From Pseudomonas monteilii (lineage in GTDB: Bacteria; Pseudomonadota; Gammaproteobacteria; Pseudomonadales; Pseudomonadaceae): 64,000 nt of DNA. Shown here piece by piece: positions 31,045-40,998 of the stretch. Numbering within the stretch: position 1 is the first letter of the stretch; every line of letters starts with the position of its first letter. The stretch spans positions 496,001 through 560,000 of the forward strand of contig CP013997.1 of the NCBI GenBank assembly GCA_001534745.1. The letters run 5' to 3'. A program made the translations under genes and the position numbers. The notes beneath the pieces were generated by a model that saw nothing but the letters and a program-made list of their open reading frames with translations, was not told the origin of the DNA and ran no database searches.

Positions 31045-31983
31045 ATGTCTCTCGCTTCCGCCTCCGTTTCCCGGCTGCCCAAGGCGCTCACGGCCAACGC
31101 CTGCTTCGCCATCATCGCACCCGCAGGCCCGGCCCGACTGGACGCCGAACAGGCGCGTCTCTGGCTCGCGCAGCACGGCTACCGCTGCCGGGTGTTTCCT
31201 GGCGTGTTCCAGGCCGAAGGCTACCTGGCCGGTCCGGACGAACAACGCCTGGCCGACCTGCACGCGGCCTTCGCCGACCCGGACATCGACGCGATCCTCT
31301 GCATGCGCGGCGGCTACGGCAGCATGCGCCTGCTCCACCGGCTGGACTTCGACCTGCTGCGGGCCCATCCCAAGCCACTGATCGGCTACAGCGACATCAC
31401 CGCCTTGCACACGGCCATCCATCGCCACGCCGGCTTCCCCACCTTCCACGGAGCCATGCTCAACGCCGACCTGCTGGGCGACAAGCAACCCCCCACCAGC
31501 AGCTCACTGTTCCAGCAGCTCAGCGGCATGTTAAGCGAAGGCTCGGTCATCGAGCATCCGCACGCATTCGCGCTGTCCTGCCTCGTGCCTGGTGTGGCGG
31601 CGGGGCGCCTGATGGGGGGCAACCTGTCCATGCTCGGTGCGACCTTGGGCACCTGCGCCGAGGTCGACCTCGAAGGCTGCATCCTGTTCATCGAGGACGT
31701 GAACGAACCGCTCTATCGCGTCGACCGTCTGCTCACGCAGCTGCGCCTGGCAGGCAAGCTCGGGGGTGTGAAAGGGGTGCTGGTGGGGGATTTTGCCGGT
31801 ATCACGGTGACAGCGCTGACGCCTCTACTGCGCGATATCTTCGAGCCACTGGACATTCCAGTGCTGGCCGGCTGGCGCAGCGGGCATTGCGACCCTAACG
31901 TGTGCCTGCCTCTGGGCGCCCAGGTGACGCTCGACAGCGAGGCCATGTGCCTGTCGTTGAATCAGGCACTATTCGCCCTGTGA
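31045..31983 (+). CDS. ldcA: Muramoyltetrapeptide (LD-)carboxypeptidase, S66 family
   Basis: 312 residues from ATG 31045, after AAAGGA at 8 bp. It removes the terminal D-Ala from recycled tetrapeptides in the cytoplasm, feeding the Mpl step encoded at 9.9 kb. S66 features are CFAIIAPAGPAR, MRGGYGSMRLL, the nucleophile in GYSDIT (about residue 115), LFIEDVNEPLYRVDR with the catalytic Glu, and the GHCDPNVCLPLGA histidine. Confidence 0.93.
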   Translation: MSLASASVSRLPKALTANACFAIIAPAGPARLDAEQARLWLAQHGYRCRVFPGVFQAEGYLAGPDEQRLADLHAAFADPDIDAILCMRGGYGSMRLLHRLDFDLLRAHPKPLIGYSDITALHTAIHRHAGFPTFHGAMLNADLLGDKQPPTSSSLFQQLSGMLSEGSVIEHPHAFALSCLVPGVAAGRLMGGNLSMLGATLGTCAEVDLEGCILFIEDVNEPLYRVDRLLTQLRLAGKLGGVKGVLVGDFAGITVTALTPLLRDIFEPLDIPVLAGWRSGHCDPNVCLPLGAQVTLDSEAMCLSLNQALFAL

Positions 31984-32030
31984 TCACGCAAGCGGCCTGC
32001 CATGGCTGACAGGCCGCTTGCAGCGCCGAC

Positions 32031-33362
32031 TCACGGCTGGCGCAGGCTGTCGAGCAGGGGATGGGTCGGGTACCCGTCGGCCGGCCAGCCCAGGGCCTGC
32101 TGAGCGTTACGGATCGCCTTGCGGGTATTGGCGCCGATGATGCCGTCGGCATTGCCGGCATCGTGGCCCCGAGCATTGAGCAGGTTCTGCAGCTCCATCC
32201 GCTCGCTGCGGGTCAGCGGCTTGTCGTCCTTCGGCCAGCTGCCGGCGATGAAGCCCCAGCCCGAGAACCGATCGCCCAGCAGGCTGACCGCCAGCGCATA
32301 CGACGACGAATTGTTGTAACGCAGGATGGCGCGGAAGTTGTCCAGCACCAGGAACGCCGGGCCGCGTGCGCCTGCTGGCAGCAGCAGGGCAGCCGACAAC
32401 TGCTGGCTGCCGTCCGGAAGGCGCGTACCCGTCGGCAGCTGGACGCCCATCTGCAGCCATTCGCTCACGGTCTTGCGCTGTGCGCCGTCGGCCTGCCAGT
32501 AGTCGAACCCGCTGGGGACTTGTACCTCGAAGCCCCATGGCTGGCCACGCTTCCAACCCGAGCTTTGCAGGTAGTGCGCGGTCGAGGCCAGGGCATCGGG
32601 CGTGCTGTTCCAGATGTCCCGCCGGCCATCACCGTCGAAGTCCACGGCGTGGGTGTTGTAGGTGGTGGGGATGAACTGCGTCTGGCCCATGGCGCCGGCC
32701 CAGGAGCCGCGCATGGCGTCAGGCTGGATGTCGCCGTTCTGCACGATCTGCAGGGCGGCGATCAGCTGGTCATGGGCGAAGGCCGGACGGCGCCCTTCGT
32801 AGGCGAGGGTGGCCAGCGAGCGAATCACCGACTTGTTGCCCTGGAACTGGCCGAAGTTGCTCTCCATGCCCCAGACCGCCACGAGGATCTGCCGGTCGAC
32901 GCCATAGCGCTGTTCGAGCTGCTCGAGCAGTGCGGCATGCTTCTCGAGCAGCGCCTTGCCGTTGCGCACGCGAACCGGCGACAACGCACCGTCGAGGTAT
33001 TCCCACACCGGTCGGGTGAATTCCGGCTGGCTGCGGTCGGCCTTGATCACGTCCAGGTCAGGGGTGACACCGGCGAAGGCGGCATCGAAGACACTGGCAC
33101 GAATGCCGGCCTGCAAGGCCTGTTCACGGAACTGCGCCTGCCACTGCTCGAAGCTCTGCTGTGGCTGGATCTCGTTGTCCGACGGCGGAGTGACCCGCGG
33201 CTGCACCACGGCGGGCGCAGGCGTACTGGCCGGTTGCGAGGTAGCGGGCAGCGGCACCGCATCGGCAGCCGTGGGCTTCTCGGCGCACGCCACCAGCAGG
33301 ATGAGGCTGGTAGCGGCCACCAGTTGACGAGGCTGTTGACGCAGCGAAAGACAAGAGAGCAT
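32031..33362 (-). CDS. MltB-type lytic murein transglycosylase lipoprotein with C-terminal peptidoglycan-binding domain
   Basis: A 443-residue lipoprotein; the ATG at 33362 gives a signal ending ILLVAC|AEKP, whereas the frame is open to 33404. The SLT_2/GH103 domain holds VAVWGMESNFGQFQGN, GAMGQTQFIPTTYN and DFDGDGRRDIW, the same catalytic layout as mltB at 25.2 kb. The last 55 residues form a PG_binding_1 domain (NARGHDAGNADGIIGANT). It converges on ldcA with a gap of about 47 bp. arfA lies upstream on the same strand. Confidence 0.92.
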   Translation of the reverse strand: MLSCLSLRQQPRQLVAATSLILLVACAEKPTAADAVPLPATSQPASTPAPAVVQPRVTPPSDNEIQPQQSFEQWQAQFREQALQAGIRASVFDAAFAGVTPDLDVIKADRSQPEFTRPVWEYLDGALSPVRVRNGKALLEKHAALLEQLEQRYGVDRQILVAVWGMESNFGQFQGNKSVIRSLATLAYEGRRPAFAHDQLIAALQIVQNGDIQPDAMRGSWAGAMGQTQFIPTTYNTHAVDFDGDGRRDIWNSTPDALASTAHYLQSSGWKRGQPWGFEVQVPSGFDYWQADGAQRKTVSEWLQMGVQLPTGTRLPDGSQQLSAALLLPAGARGPAFLVLDNFRAILRYNNSSSYALAVSLLGDRFSGWGFIAGSWPKDDKPLTRSERMELQNLLNARGHDAGNADGIIGANTRKAIRNAQQALGWPADGYPTHPLLDSLRQP

Positions 33363-33422
33363 GCACGAATCCAGAAAATGCAGATTAGGTGAAGACCATA
33401 CCATGCCCGCGCGGTTCGTGCC

Positions 33423-33587
33423 TCACGCGGCCAAACGGCAAGAAGCCTCCCAATCTCTCGATTGGAAGGCTTCGCGGCGGTAGCTGCCTTTGCCCTTGCC
33501 GGCGCGTTCCTGACGACAGCGGAACAGCGGCTGGGCGACGATCGACTTGGCTTTGTTGGGGCGGGTGGTGCTGGACTTCTTGCTCAT
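33423..33587 (-). CDS. arfA: Alternative ribosome-rescue factor ArfA
   Basis: A 54-residue basic protein from ATG 33587 (MSKKSSTTRPNKAKSIV). The central AQPLFRCRQERAGKGKGSYR and RREAF match the conserved core of ArfA, which recruits RF2 to ribosomes stalled on non-stop mRNA when trans-translation fails. The coding region contains a hairpin at 33442-33473 just before the stop. That is expected of arfA, whose mRNA is cut or terminated there so that full-length product is normally tagged and degraded by tmRNA. Confidence 0.9.
   Translation of the reverse strand: MSKKSSTTRPNKAKSIVAQPLFRCRQERAGKGKGSYRREAFQSRDWEASCRLAA
33442..33473 (-). promoter_or_regulatory. Hairpin inside arfA (non-stop mRNA generator)
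   Basis: GAAGCCTTCCAATC and GATTGGGAGGCTTC form a 14-bp stem with one U-G wobble and a GAGA loop, inside codons near the end of arfA. In E. coli arfA such a hairpin is an RNase III site and terminator. The bases after it (TTGCCGTTTGG) are only modestly U-rich, so RNase III cutting is the likelier mode here. Confidence 0.8.
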
Positions 33588-33689
33588 GGGCAGGGCCTCG
33601 TGAGGGGATTGCGAGGCGCACTGTAGAGGCGAGGGGATTCGGGGGCTAATTGATTGTATGCATCGAAAGCTCGAGGGCGGCTGATTGCC

Positions 33690-33958
33690 CAACCACGGCC
33701 GGTCCAGCGCCCCGGCAGGGGCCGCTCACCCGTAGCCCCGCCGCGGGGTTGCAGGCTATCGCGGTCACCTGTGGGAGTCCGCCCGCCGCCTTGGCACCGC
33801 GCGGTCGCGCAGAGAGCATGACGATAGCTGGCATGGCTCAGAGGCTTTATCTCTGATCGATTTCTGGGGCCGCTTTGCGGCCCATCGCGGCACGGGGGCC
33901 GCTCCTACACCCGTAGCCCCACCGCGGGGTTGCAGGCTATCGCGGTCACCTGTGGGAG
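33690..33958 (-). repeat. Class-1 REP composite containing module D, split by the IS110 element
   Basis: REP arms (ggggccgctc, gtgggag), the ccgcggggttgcaggctatc spacer twice, and module D copy 2 (33773-33882) lie here. The second composite breaks at cctgtgggag (33958) and resumes as cggccccagtgccgcgattg at 35134 beyond the insertion. Nothing else is recognised in 33598-33981. Confidence 0.8.
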
Positions 33959-33981
33959 ATTCTATGGTAATTGCCAAGCGC

Positions 33982-34929
33982 TTAAGCGGCTTTGGGACGA
34001 TATTCCTCTCCGCTTCTGATCAGGGCAAAGACCACTCGAGCCAGCTTGCGGGCCAGCATGACCAGGACTTGAGTCTTTTTAAAACCGCGGCTCTGCTTGT
34101 CTTCGTAAAACGTTTTCCAAGCAGCTGTCCTACCTGCTGACATCGCCGCGTTGTGCAGCAAACGACGGACCTCTGGATCGCCTCGTTTGGTCAACGTCGA
34201 GCGTTCTTTTTTCTTGCCCGACTGAGCCACTCGCAGGTCCATTCCTAGAAAGGCGATAAAGGCATCGGCACTCTTGAACTCGCCTCGCTGGTAGGTGGCG
34301 ACCAAACGCGCAGCGGTAAGAAAACCAATACCTTCAACTTTCATACACTGCTTTACTAACGGCATCAGTCCTGCCTGGTCGAGCAGCTTCTTGATCATGT
34401 TTTCAATGAGGTCTTCAAGGCGCTTCATCGAGGTGAGCTGGGACTTCAAAAGGCTCTTGAGCAGCGGCTCACCCTCCCAGCTCAGTCTCAGCGCTGTACG
34501 CGTCTGGACGAGCATCGCGCGCCTGCGAAACAGGCTGACAAGGTCGCGATAGAGCGTCGAAGGTGGGACCCAGGGGGTAAGATTAGCGCCTTCGTTCTTG
34601 AGGTACCGGGCCAGTACCCTTGCATCGATCGGGTCAGTCTTGGCGCGTGAACCAATACCTTTTCGGTAGTGACTCAGGGCATAACCATCCATCAAGTAAA
34701 GGGTATGTCCTGCTTCATGGACCATATCGGTAAACAGCAGGTGATAGACATTGGTGGCCTCGATTGCAATCGAGACCTTGCCGTGCAATGCCTTGATCCA
34801 TTGCTTGATGGCCGTCTTGTTGTTGGCAATAGTGCTCAACTGTCCGGAGCTGTCTTCGTAAATGACGAGCTCAGCCTTAGCAACGTCGACGCCTATGATC
34901 GTGCTGTGTTCGGATGATGGCATTGCCAT
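33982..34929 (-). CDS. IS110-family DEDD transposase/recombinase
   Basis: 315 residues. The N-terminal RuvC-like domain has the first catalytic Asp in IIGVDVAKAELV, the Glu in VSIAIEATNVYH and the Asp pair in AKTDPIDARVLARYL. The C-terminal Tnp_20 domain holds VEGIGFLTAARLVA, FIAFLGMDLRVAQSGKK and RRLLHNAAMSAGRTAA with the catalytic Ser region. It looks full length and intact. It acts with a bridge RNA expected from the non-coding end just upstream. Its base composition is less GC-rich than its neighbours. Confidence 0.93.
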   Translation of the reverse strand: MAMPSSEHSTIIGVDVAKAELVIYEDSSGQLSTIANNKTAIKQWIKALHGKVSIAIEATNVYHLLFTDMVHEAGHTLYLMDGYALSHYRKGIGSRAKTDPIDARVLARYLKNEGANLTPWVPPSTLYRDLVSLFRRRAMLVQTRTALRLSWEGEPLLKSLLKSQLTSMKRLEDLIENMIKKLLDQAGLMPLVKQCMKVEGIGFLTAARLVATYQRGEFKSADAFIAFLGMDLRVAQSGKKKERSTLTKRGDPEVRRLLHNAAMSAGRTAAWKTFYEDKQSRGFKKTQVLVMLARKLARVVFALIRSGEEYRPKAA

Positions 34930-34979
34930 GAGCGCGTCTCCGCAGGTAAGGTCTAAGGGCTTGAAGGGCCACCCAGAGG

Positions 34980-35125
34980 CGCAGGCTTGTACTTTCGTCG
35001 GTCAAAACCGGAAGCATTCCTTATCGGCGCTTGGGTGAAGGGAGGAGGGGCGAAATCTCCCACGGTCTGTACTGCGCGAACAGTCAGAAGCGGATCTAGT
35101 CCCTCCTCCTCCCTTCAAGTCCTAC
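34980..35125 (-). ncRNA. Candidate bridge RNA of the IS110 element
   Basis: This lies between the element's left end and the transposase. A 13-bp stem (arms 35105-35117 and 35036-35048, TGAAGGGAGGAGG) encloses a loop with ATCCGCT (35089-35095) and GTGGGAG (35057-35063). CCGCT matches the left target half (ggccgCT) and GTGGGAG is the exact complement of the right half (CTCCCAC). A second loop carries TACAAG (34986-34991), complementary to the element's own end CTTGTA. Layout and order match the target- and donor-binding loops described for IS621. Ends are approximate. Confidence 0.65.
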
Positions 35126-35133
35126 CATACAAG

Positions 35134-35172
35134 CGGCCCCAGTGCCGCGATTGGGCCCGCAGGGCCCATGAA
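35134..35172. repeat. Remaining half of the REP split by the IS
   Basis: cggccccagtgccgcgattg and gggcccgcagggccc continue the composite that ends at 33958. Confidence 0.8.
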
Positions 35173-35247
35173 ACCCGCCACGCCATCTGTCAGATCAGCT
35201 ACGGCAACGACCAGCAGGATAGTCCCATCGGCACCTGCTCGGACCCG

Positions 35248-36285
35248 TTACTGCGCCGGCAACGACACGCGCTGCCCGGCCATCAACAGCACCAGCCTCG
35301 CCAACCCCATCCACGGCGAACCCTCCGACTGGCCCTTGATCTGCGCATCGATCCGCTGGGCATCCACCAGCAACTGGTTCCAGCGCGGCGCCGACAGCCG
35401 CTGCAGCGCCTTGCCGACCAAGGGCCGGCGCTTGTCCCAGACTGGGGGCTTGGCCTGGCTGAAGGCCTTGTCCAGCGGGATGCCCTGGCTGAATTGCTGG
35501 GCGATGCCGGCCAGCAGGCGCAGCTCGCGTGCCAAGGCCCAGAGGATCACCGGTGCTTCGACCCCTTCGCCCCGCAAGCCTTCGAGCATGCGCAGGGCAT
35601 GGCTTGCCTCGCCCTTGAGCACCGCATCGACCAGCCCGAAGACATCGAAGCGTGCGCTGTCGGCCACTGCCGCCTGCACGGTCTCCACCGTCACCTGGTT
35701 GCCCTCGGCCAACAGCTTGAGCTTCTCGATCTCCTGGGCCGCCGCCAGCAGGTTGCCCTCCACGCGCGCTGCGATCAGGTCGACCGCTTCGCGCTGGGCG
35801 GACAGCCCGGCCCGCGAGAGGCGCTGGTTGATCCATTGCGGCAGCTGGTGGGCATCCACCGGCCAGATCTGCACGAACTGGCACTGGGCACTTTCGATCA
35901 GGGCCTTGCCCCATTTGGATTTCTGCGCGCTGGCATCGAGCCTGGGCAGGCTGACCAGCAGCACCGTGTCTTCGGCCGGCCGGCTGACGTAATCGATCAG
36001 CGCCGCAGCCCCCTTGTCGCCCGGCTTGCCGCTGGGCAGCCGGACTTCCAGGAGACGCTTCTGGGCGAACAGCGACAGGCTGGCACCGGCAAGCAGCAGG
36101 CTGCCCCAGTCGAAGTTGGCATCGGCGGAGAATACCTGGCGCTCGTCGTGACCCTGGTGGCGCGCTGCGGCGCGGATGGCGTCGGCGGCTTCCTGGCACA
36201 GCAACGGGTCGTCGCCGCTGACCACGTAGATGGGGGCCAGCGTGCCTTGCAGGTGCTTGTCGAGTTGAGCGGGGGCGAGTTTCAT
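35248..36285 (-). CDS. holA: DNA polymerase III delta subunit
   Basis: A 345-residue clamp-loader subunit that opens the beta clamp. It starts MKLAPAQLDKHLQGTLAPIYVVSGDDPLL at ATG 36285 (the frame stays open to 36417). It shows the RLLEVRLPSGKPGDKGA segment, AARVEGNLLAAAQEIEKLKLL and a helical C-terminus (LSAPRWNQLLVDAQRIDAQI). It sits last in leuS-lptE-holA, the usual order. The IS110 insertion lies about 115 bp beyond its 3' end and does not disrupt it. Confidence 0.95.
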   Translation of the reverse strand: MKLAPAQLDKHLQGTLAPIYVVSGDDPLLCQEAADAIRAAARHQGHDERQVFSADANFDWGSLLLAGASLSLFAQKRLLEVRLPSGKPGDKGAAALIDYVSRPAEDTVLLVSLPRLDASAQKSKWGKALIESAQCQFVQIWPVDAHQLPQWINQRLSRAGLSAQREAVDLIAARVEGNLLAAAQEIEKLKLLAEGNQVTVETVQAAVADSARFDVFGLVDAVLKGEASHALRMLEGLRGEGVEAPVILWALARELRLLAGIAQQFSQGIPLDKAFSQAKPPVWDKRRPLVGKALQRLSAPRWNQLLVDAQRIDAQIKGQSEGSPWMGLARLVLLMAGQRVSLPAQ

Positions 36286-36325
36286 GGGCGGGAGGGCAGG
36301 ACACCCGGAGGTGCCCCGCCTGGCA

Positions 36326-36931
36326 TCACTGAGCCGGCAGTTCCAGAGGCGACTGCTGCGGCGTCTCGTCCTGAGCGCGGCGTGCGTCTTCCAGGGCCTG
36401 GGCTTGCGCGCGGGCACGGGCGTCGGCGTCCTTCTGCAGCTCGTCCAGGCGTGCTGGGGTCAGCAGTTGCAGACGTACGATCATGGCCTGGATCAGGTCG
36501 CGACGCATTTCCTTGCGCACCTGGGCCGCTTCCTGGTCGCCACCGGTGACGTTGTTGCCGTCACGGGTGTAGACACGGCGTACGGTGACCTTGTCCGACA
36601 GCAACTCGGCGTTGTTCAGGCCGGCGATGGTGTAGTTCAGCACGGTGGTCAGCTCGTAGTCGGCCGAGCGGCTGCCGCCGGCGTAGGTGGCGGCGCGCTG
36701 GTTCTCTTCCTCGCGGGTCAGGATCAGGCGATAGGGCGCGCTGCTGCGCACGGCCACACCGTCGTTCTCCAGGGCCTGGCGCAGCTGCTTCACGGTGTCG
36801 CCATAGGCGTTGCGGGCGCTGACGTCCAGTTCGCGCAGGCTCAGGTCGGATTGGCCGGTGCCACGCAGCTGGAAACCACAGGCGCTCAGCAGCACGGCCA
36901 GGCCCACTACCAGCAGATTGCGTTTGATCAT
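36326..36931 (-). CDS. lptE: LPS-assembly lipoprotein LptE
   Basis: A 201-residue outer-membrane lipoprotein (signal ending VLLSAC|GFQLRGTG, the classic LptE start). With LptD it inserts LPS in the outer membrane. The region RNAYGDTVKQLRQALENDGV and LTREEENQRAATY are typical. The C-terminal stretch is charged and low in complexity. It is encoded between leuS and holA with short gaps. Confidence 0.94.
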   Translation of the reverse strand: MIKRNLLVVGLAVLLSACGFQLRGTGQSDLSLRELDVSARNAYGDTVKQLRQALENDGVAVRSSAPYRLILTREEENQRAATYAGGSRSADYELTTVLNYTIAGLNNAELLSDKVTVRRVYTRDGNNVTGGDQEAAQVRKEMRRDLIQAMIVRLQLLTPARLDELQKDADARARAQAQALEDARRAQDETPQQSPLELPAQ

Positions 36932-36992
36932 GTTGTTGCTCCCTTCTGGGCCGATTCCGCCTGCCTGCGCCGTTCGCAGACAGGCGTTGCCA

Positions 36993-39707
<2,715 letters not shown>

Positions 39708-39835
39708 CTACCGTGGGAAACCCTGATTGCGTCGGGGCCTTGCCGATGGCCGTTGGTCGCGGCGTCCGGCTGCCGGCGCAGGTGCCGCTAAGCTCAGGGG
39801 TGCAATGAGACTGTCATCCCCAACGAGGTGCCCGC

Positions 39836-40153
39836 ATGGGAGAGCCGCACACACCCCAACCCCCAACCAATGTCTATGAACGTCTGATCGACCGACTTGG
39901 CCTAGCCCTGGAGACGGCCCGCACGTCGGTGCGATTGCGTGACGAACAGCCGCTCGAACTGGAACTGCGCGGCCTGAGCCGTGCCGAGTACGACGTGCTC
40001 AAGACCTACCTGGACGCGCTGCCCCCGCATCAGGGCCTGGCGGCCGAGGCGCCTCGACAGCGTCCCGCCAGACGCACCGCCGAGGTCGTCTGGCTGCGCG
40101 ATCGCAAGCGCCGCGACACGTCGGCCCGCGCACACCGCCTGCCGGCGCGCTGA
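39836..40153 (+). CDS. Conserved hypothetical protein, 105 aa
   Basis: The ATG at 39836 follows GAGGTG at 6 bp. The product is a small, charged, soluble protein with an Arg/Pro-rich basic C-terminus (about residues 70-105) and a helical middle (NVYERLIDRLGLALETARTS). There is no signal peptide or membrane segment. I do not recognise the family. It is divergent from leuS, and a long perfect hairpin follows its stop, before ydcF. Codon use matches the neighbours. Confidence 0.65.
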   Translation: MGEPHTPQPPTNVYERLIDRLGLALETARTSVRLRDEQPLELELRGLSRAEYDVLKTYLDALPPHQGLAAEAPRQRPARRTAEVVWLRDRKRRDTSARAHRLPAR

Positions 40154-40159
40154 CCGCTC

Positions 40160-40194
40160 TCGACACCGGGCCATGGCTTGTGGCCCGGTGTCGA
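40160..40194. terminator. Perfect 14-bp hairpin between the hypothetical gene and ydcF
   Basis: tcgacaccgggcca / tggcccggtgtcga around a 7-base loop. There is no T-run on either side, so it may be a processing or pause structure rather than an intrinsic terminator. Confidence 0.45.
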
Positions 40195-40230
40195 TCCCCC
40201 TAGGCTGCGTGCACCGACACGAGGTGCACC

Positions 40231-40998
40231 ATGCCGATCCGCTTTCTCCTCAAACACCTGTTGCTGCCCCCAGGCTCGCTGTTGCTGCTGGTCATGGCCG
40301 GCTGGTGGCTGCGGCGCCGTCGTCCGCGCCTGGCCCGGGCGTGCCTGGTGCTGGGGCTGGGTGGGCTGTGGCTGATGAGCCTGCCGCTGGTGGTGCAGCA
40401 GGCGGCGCGGCTGCTCGAACGCGAACCGCCCCTGCCCCTGGCGCACTGGTCGACGCTGGCCTCCGAGGCCCAGGTCATCGTGGTGCTCGGCGCGGGCCGC
40501 GAGCGGGGCGATCCGGCCTGGGGCGGGGAAGATCAGCCGACCGGTGTGGCCCTCGAGCGCATGCGGTTCGCGGCGCAACTGGCCAAGGCCTCGGGGTTGC
40601 CGCTGCTGACCAGCGGCGGGCTGCACGAAGGGACACCGCCAAGCGAAGCGCACTTGATGGCCAAGCGCCTGCGGGAGGACTTCGGGGTAGAGGTGAGCTG
40701 GGAGGAGGGCGCCAGTCGCACGACCTGGGAGAACGCCCGGCTCACGGCCGAACGGCTGCGTCCCCTGGGCATCGATCGGGTGGTGCTGGTGACCCAGGCC
40801 TGGCACATGCCCCGTGCCCGCTGGAGCTTCGAAGCCAATGGCCTGACCGTGGTGCCGGCGCCCGTGGGCTTTCTCGGCCACGCACCGGTCGGGCCTTTCG
40901 CCGGGCTGCTCCCCGAGGGCCGGGCGTTCTGGCGCAACGGACAACTGCTCAACGAGGCGGCAGGCCTGGTGGGCTACCGCCTGTTCGAAGGTAACTAA
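40231..40998 (+). CDS. YdcF/ElyC-family (DUF218) membrane protein
   Basis: 255 residues with two N-terminal membrane segments (about 5-25 and 35-58) and a cytosolic or periplasmic DUF218 domain: VIVVLGAGRERG, SGGLHEGTPPSEAHLM, SRTTWENARLTAE and LVTQAWHMPRA. E. coli ElyC affects cell-envelope integrity at low temperature; the ligand is unknown. GAGGTG precedes ATG 40231. It converges on lnt with stop codons overlapping by 3 bp. Confidence 0.88.
   Translation: MPIRFLLKHLLLPPGSLLLLVMAGWWLRRRRPRLARACLVLGLGGLWLMSLPLVVQQAARLLEREPPLPLAHWSTLASEAQVIVVLGAGRERGDPAWGGEDQPTGVALERMRFAAQLAKASGLPLLTSGGLHEGTPPSEAHLMAKRLREDFGVEVSWEEGASRTTWENARLTAERLRPLGIDRVVLVTQAWHMPRARWSFEANGLTVVPAPVGFLGHAPVGPFAGLLPEGRAFWRNGQLLNEAAGLVGYRLFEGN

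Larger units (their letters stand above)
33957..35133 (-). mobile_element. IS110-family insertion sequence in a REP (ISPpu9/10-like)
   Basis: About 1,175 bp. On the minus strand the REP reads ...ggggccgCT before the element and CTcccacagg... after it; an intact REP elsewhere reads ggggccgCTcccacagg, so the CT is shared. There are no long terminal inverted repeats, only subterminal ATGGTA/TACCAT. The non-coding end upstream of the transposase is long (about 200 bp) and the downstream end short (about 23 bp), as in the IS110 group. P. putida IS110 elements that target REPs are known; which named element this is needs a database. Confidence 0.88.

Noticed and set aside
40160..40194. Bidirectional intrinsic terminator
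   Set aside because: The stem is perfect but neither side has a T-run, so it is listed only as a hairpin with low confidence.
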